Below, piece after piece: positions 63,453-64,000 of a stretch of DNA of 64,000 nt. The notes beneath the pieces were generated by a model. It was not told where the DNA came from. It did not search any database and saw only the letters and a program-made list of their open reading frames with translations. Position numbers and translations under genes: made by a program. The stretch covers positions 32,801,672 to 32,865,671 of the forward strand of contig OY754977.1 in assembly GCA_963576475.1 (NCBI GenBank), read 5' to 3'. The stretch's first letter is position 1; the number at the start of each line of letters is the position of its first letter. The stretch is from Molanna angustata (lineage: Eukaryota > Arthropoda > Insecta > Trichoptera > Molannidae).

Positions 63453-64000
63453 ATGATTCCTGCTCTGTTCAGTTTGACTGCGAATGCCATATCTTCCTTA
63501 TTTTTTATAAATTTTAAATATTAATAGTAATTACTGTGCAGGTTACAAAATTAATATTAGGTATATCAGCAAACGAAATTGGTCTCTTATATATTGTAAA
63601 TTGAATTTCTTGTGATATAATATAATATTTGTTTGATTGACTGTTAAAAAAATACTAAAATAAAAAAAAATCCTTATTTTTGGAGAGTAAAAAGTATTAG
63701 GTAGGTATGCGTTACGTTTTCATTCTAAAAATATTTATAAGTATATTTCATTTATCTTGTTACGTTAATCAATTAAAAACAAAAAGGAAATATATGAGGA
63801 TATAAAAGGTATCTTTTATAAGAAAATATCCTTATACATTTCATGGAAATGTATTTAAATTTAGAATTGTTTGTTAGTATTTATATTGTTTGAGATAAAC
63901 AAATAAATGTGTATCATTATTATTATTACAAATCTAATGATTTCTGAGGAAAACAAGTGATTTTTGCCGGAATACCGCCATTACGATGTCGTTATATTAC
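63453..64000. other. No recognisable feature
   Basis: AT-rich to the edge of the window; nothing assigned. Confidence 0.35.

Overview
This is eukaryotic nuclear DNA, AT-rich and without any bacterial gene organisation. The mix of elements (RTE-, CR1/Jockey- and RNase-H-bearing LINE fragments, tRNA-headed SINEs, a CTAG-ending Helitron-like family, many MITEs and foldback elements, scattered GGTTAG tracts) points to an arthropod and most probably a moth or butterfly. That assignment is inference; no species-diagnostic gene is visible. Nearly everything that can be recognised is mobile or tandemly repeated DNA. Host gene content is limited to two candidate first coding exons: one on the minus strand at 5498-5533 (reading MALVENNRYIVQ, then a GTGAGT donor) and one on the plus strand at 23358-23366 (reading MAK, then a GTAAGT donor). 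If both are real, most of the window is promoter and intron sequence of genes whose bodies lie elsewhere.

Left part (1-24 kb): a broken copy of a multicopy metazoan protein family (2.29-3.38 kb), degraded LINE fragments (3.6-5.0 kb), the minus-strand exon, an RTE reverse transcriptase fragment with a YADD box (8.6-9.5 kb), a foldback element whose arms are made of short TTCGAA/CAATT subrepeats (10.2-11.0 kb), a MITE with a 9-bp target duplication (11.62-11.85 kb), two zinc-knuckle LINE C-termini (13-15 kb) and the best-preserved coding element, a 5'-truncated non-LTR retrotransposon with an uninterrupted endonuclease/reverse transcriptase frame (15.9-19.0 kb).

Middle (24-38 kb): a head-to-head Helitron-like pair, a 4.5-kb satellite of about 106 units of 43 bp with a visible internal segmental duplication, a perfect 436-bp palindrome belonging to a hairpin-shaped retroposon family, a 27-bp minisatellite of about 25.7 units, and a full-length Helitron-like copy at 37649-38595.

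Right part (38-64 kb): nested insertions. A LINE is split by an RTE fragment at 39.5 kb, a TTAA-flanked foldback element lies at 45.5-46.2 kb, a composite sits inside an older repeat at 48.5-49.7 kb, and at 59.3-61.7 kb a Helitron-like copy carries a palindrome and a second Helitron-like copy, which itself carries a 914-bp TIR element.

The most unusual observation is the hairpin retroposon family (seven copies or pieces at 10.07, 19.07, 23.8, 31.2, 37.0, 55.4 and 56.6 kb). It has long internal inverted repeats like a foldback DNA element, but two copies carry a poly(A) end and target duplications of 11 and 16 bp, as a LINE-mobilised element would. Many small RTE-type C-terminal pieces end in different short tandem tails, which suggests several retroposon lineages have been active here. 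Coordinates of repeat edges are approximate unless a target duplication is named.
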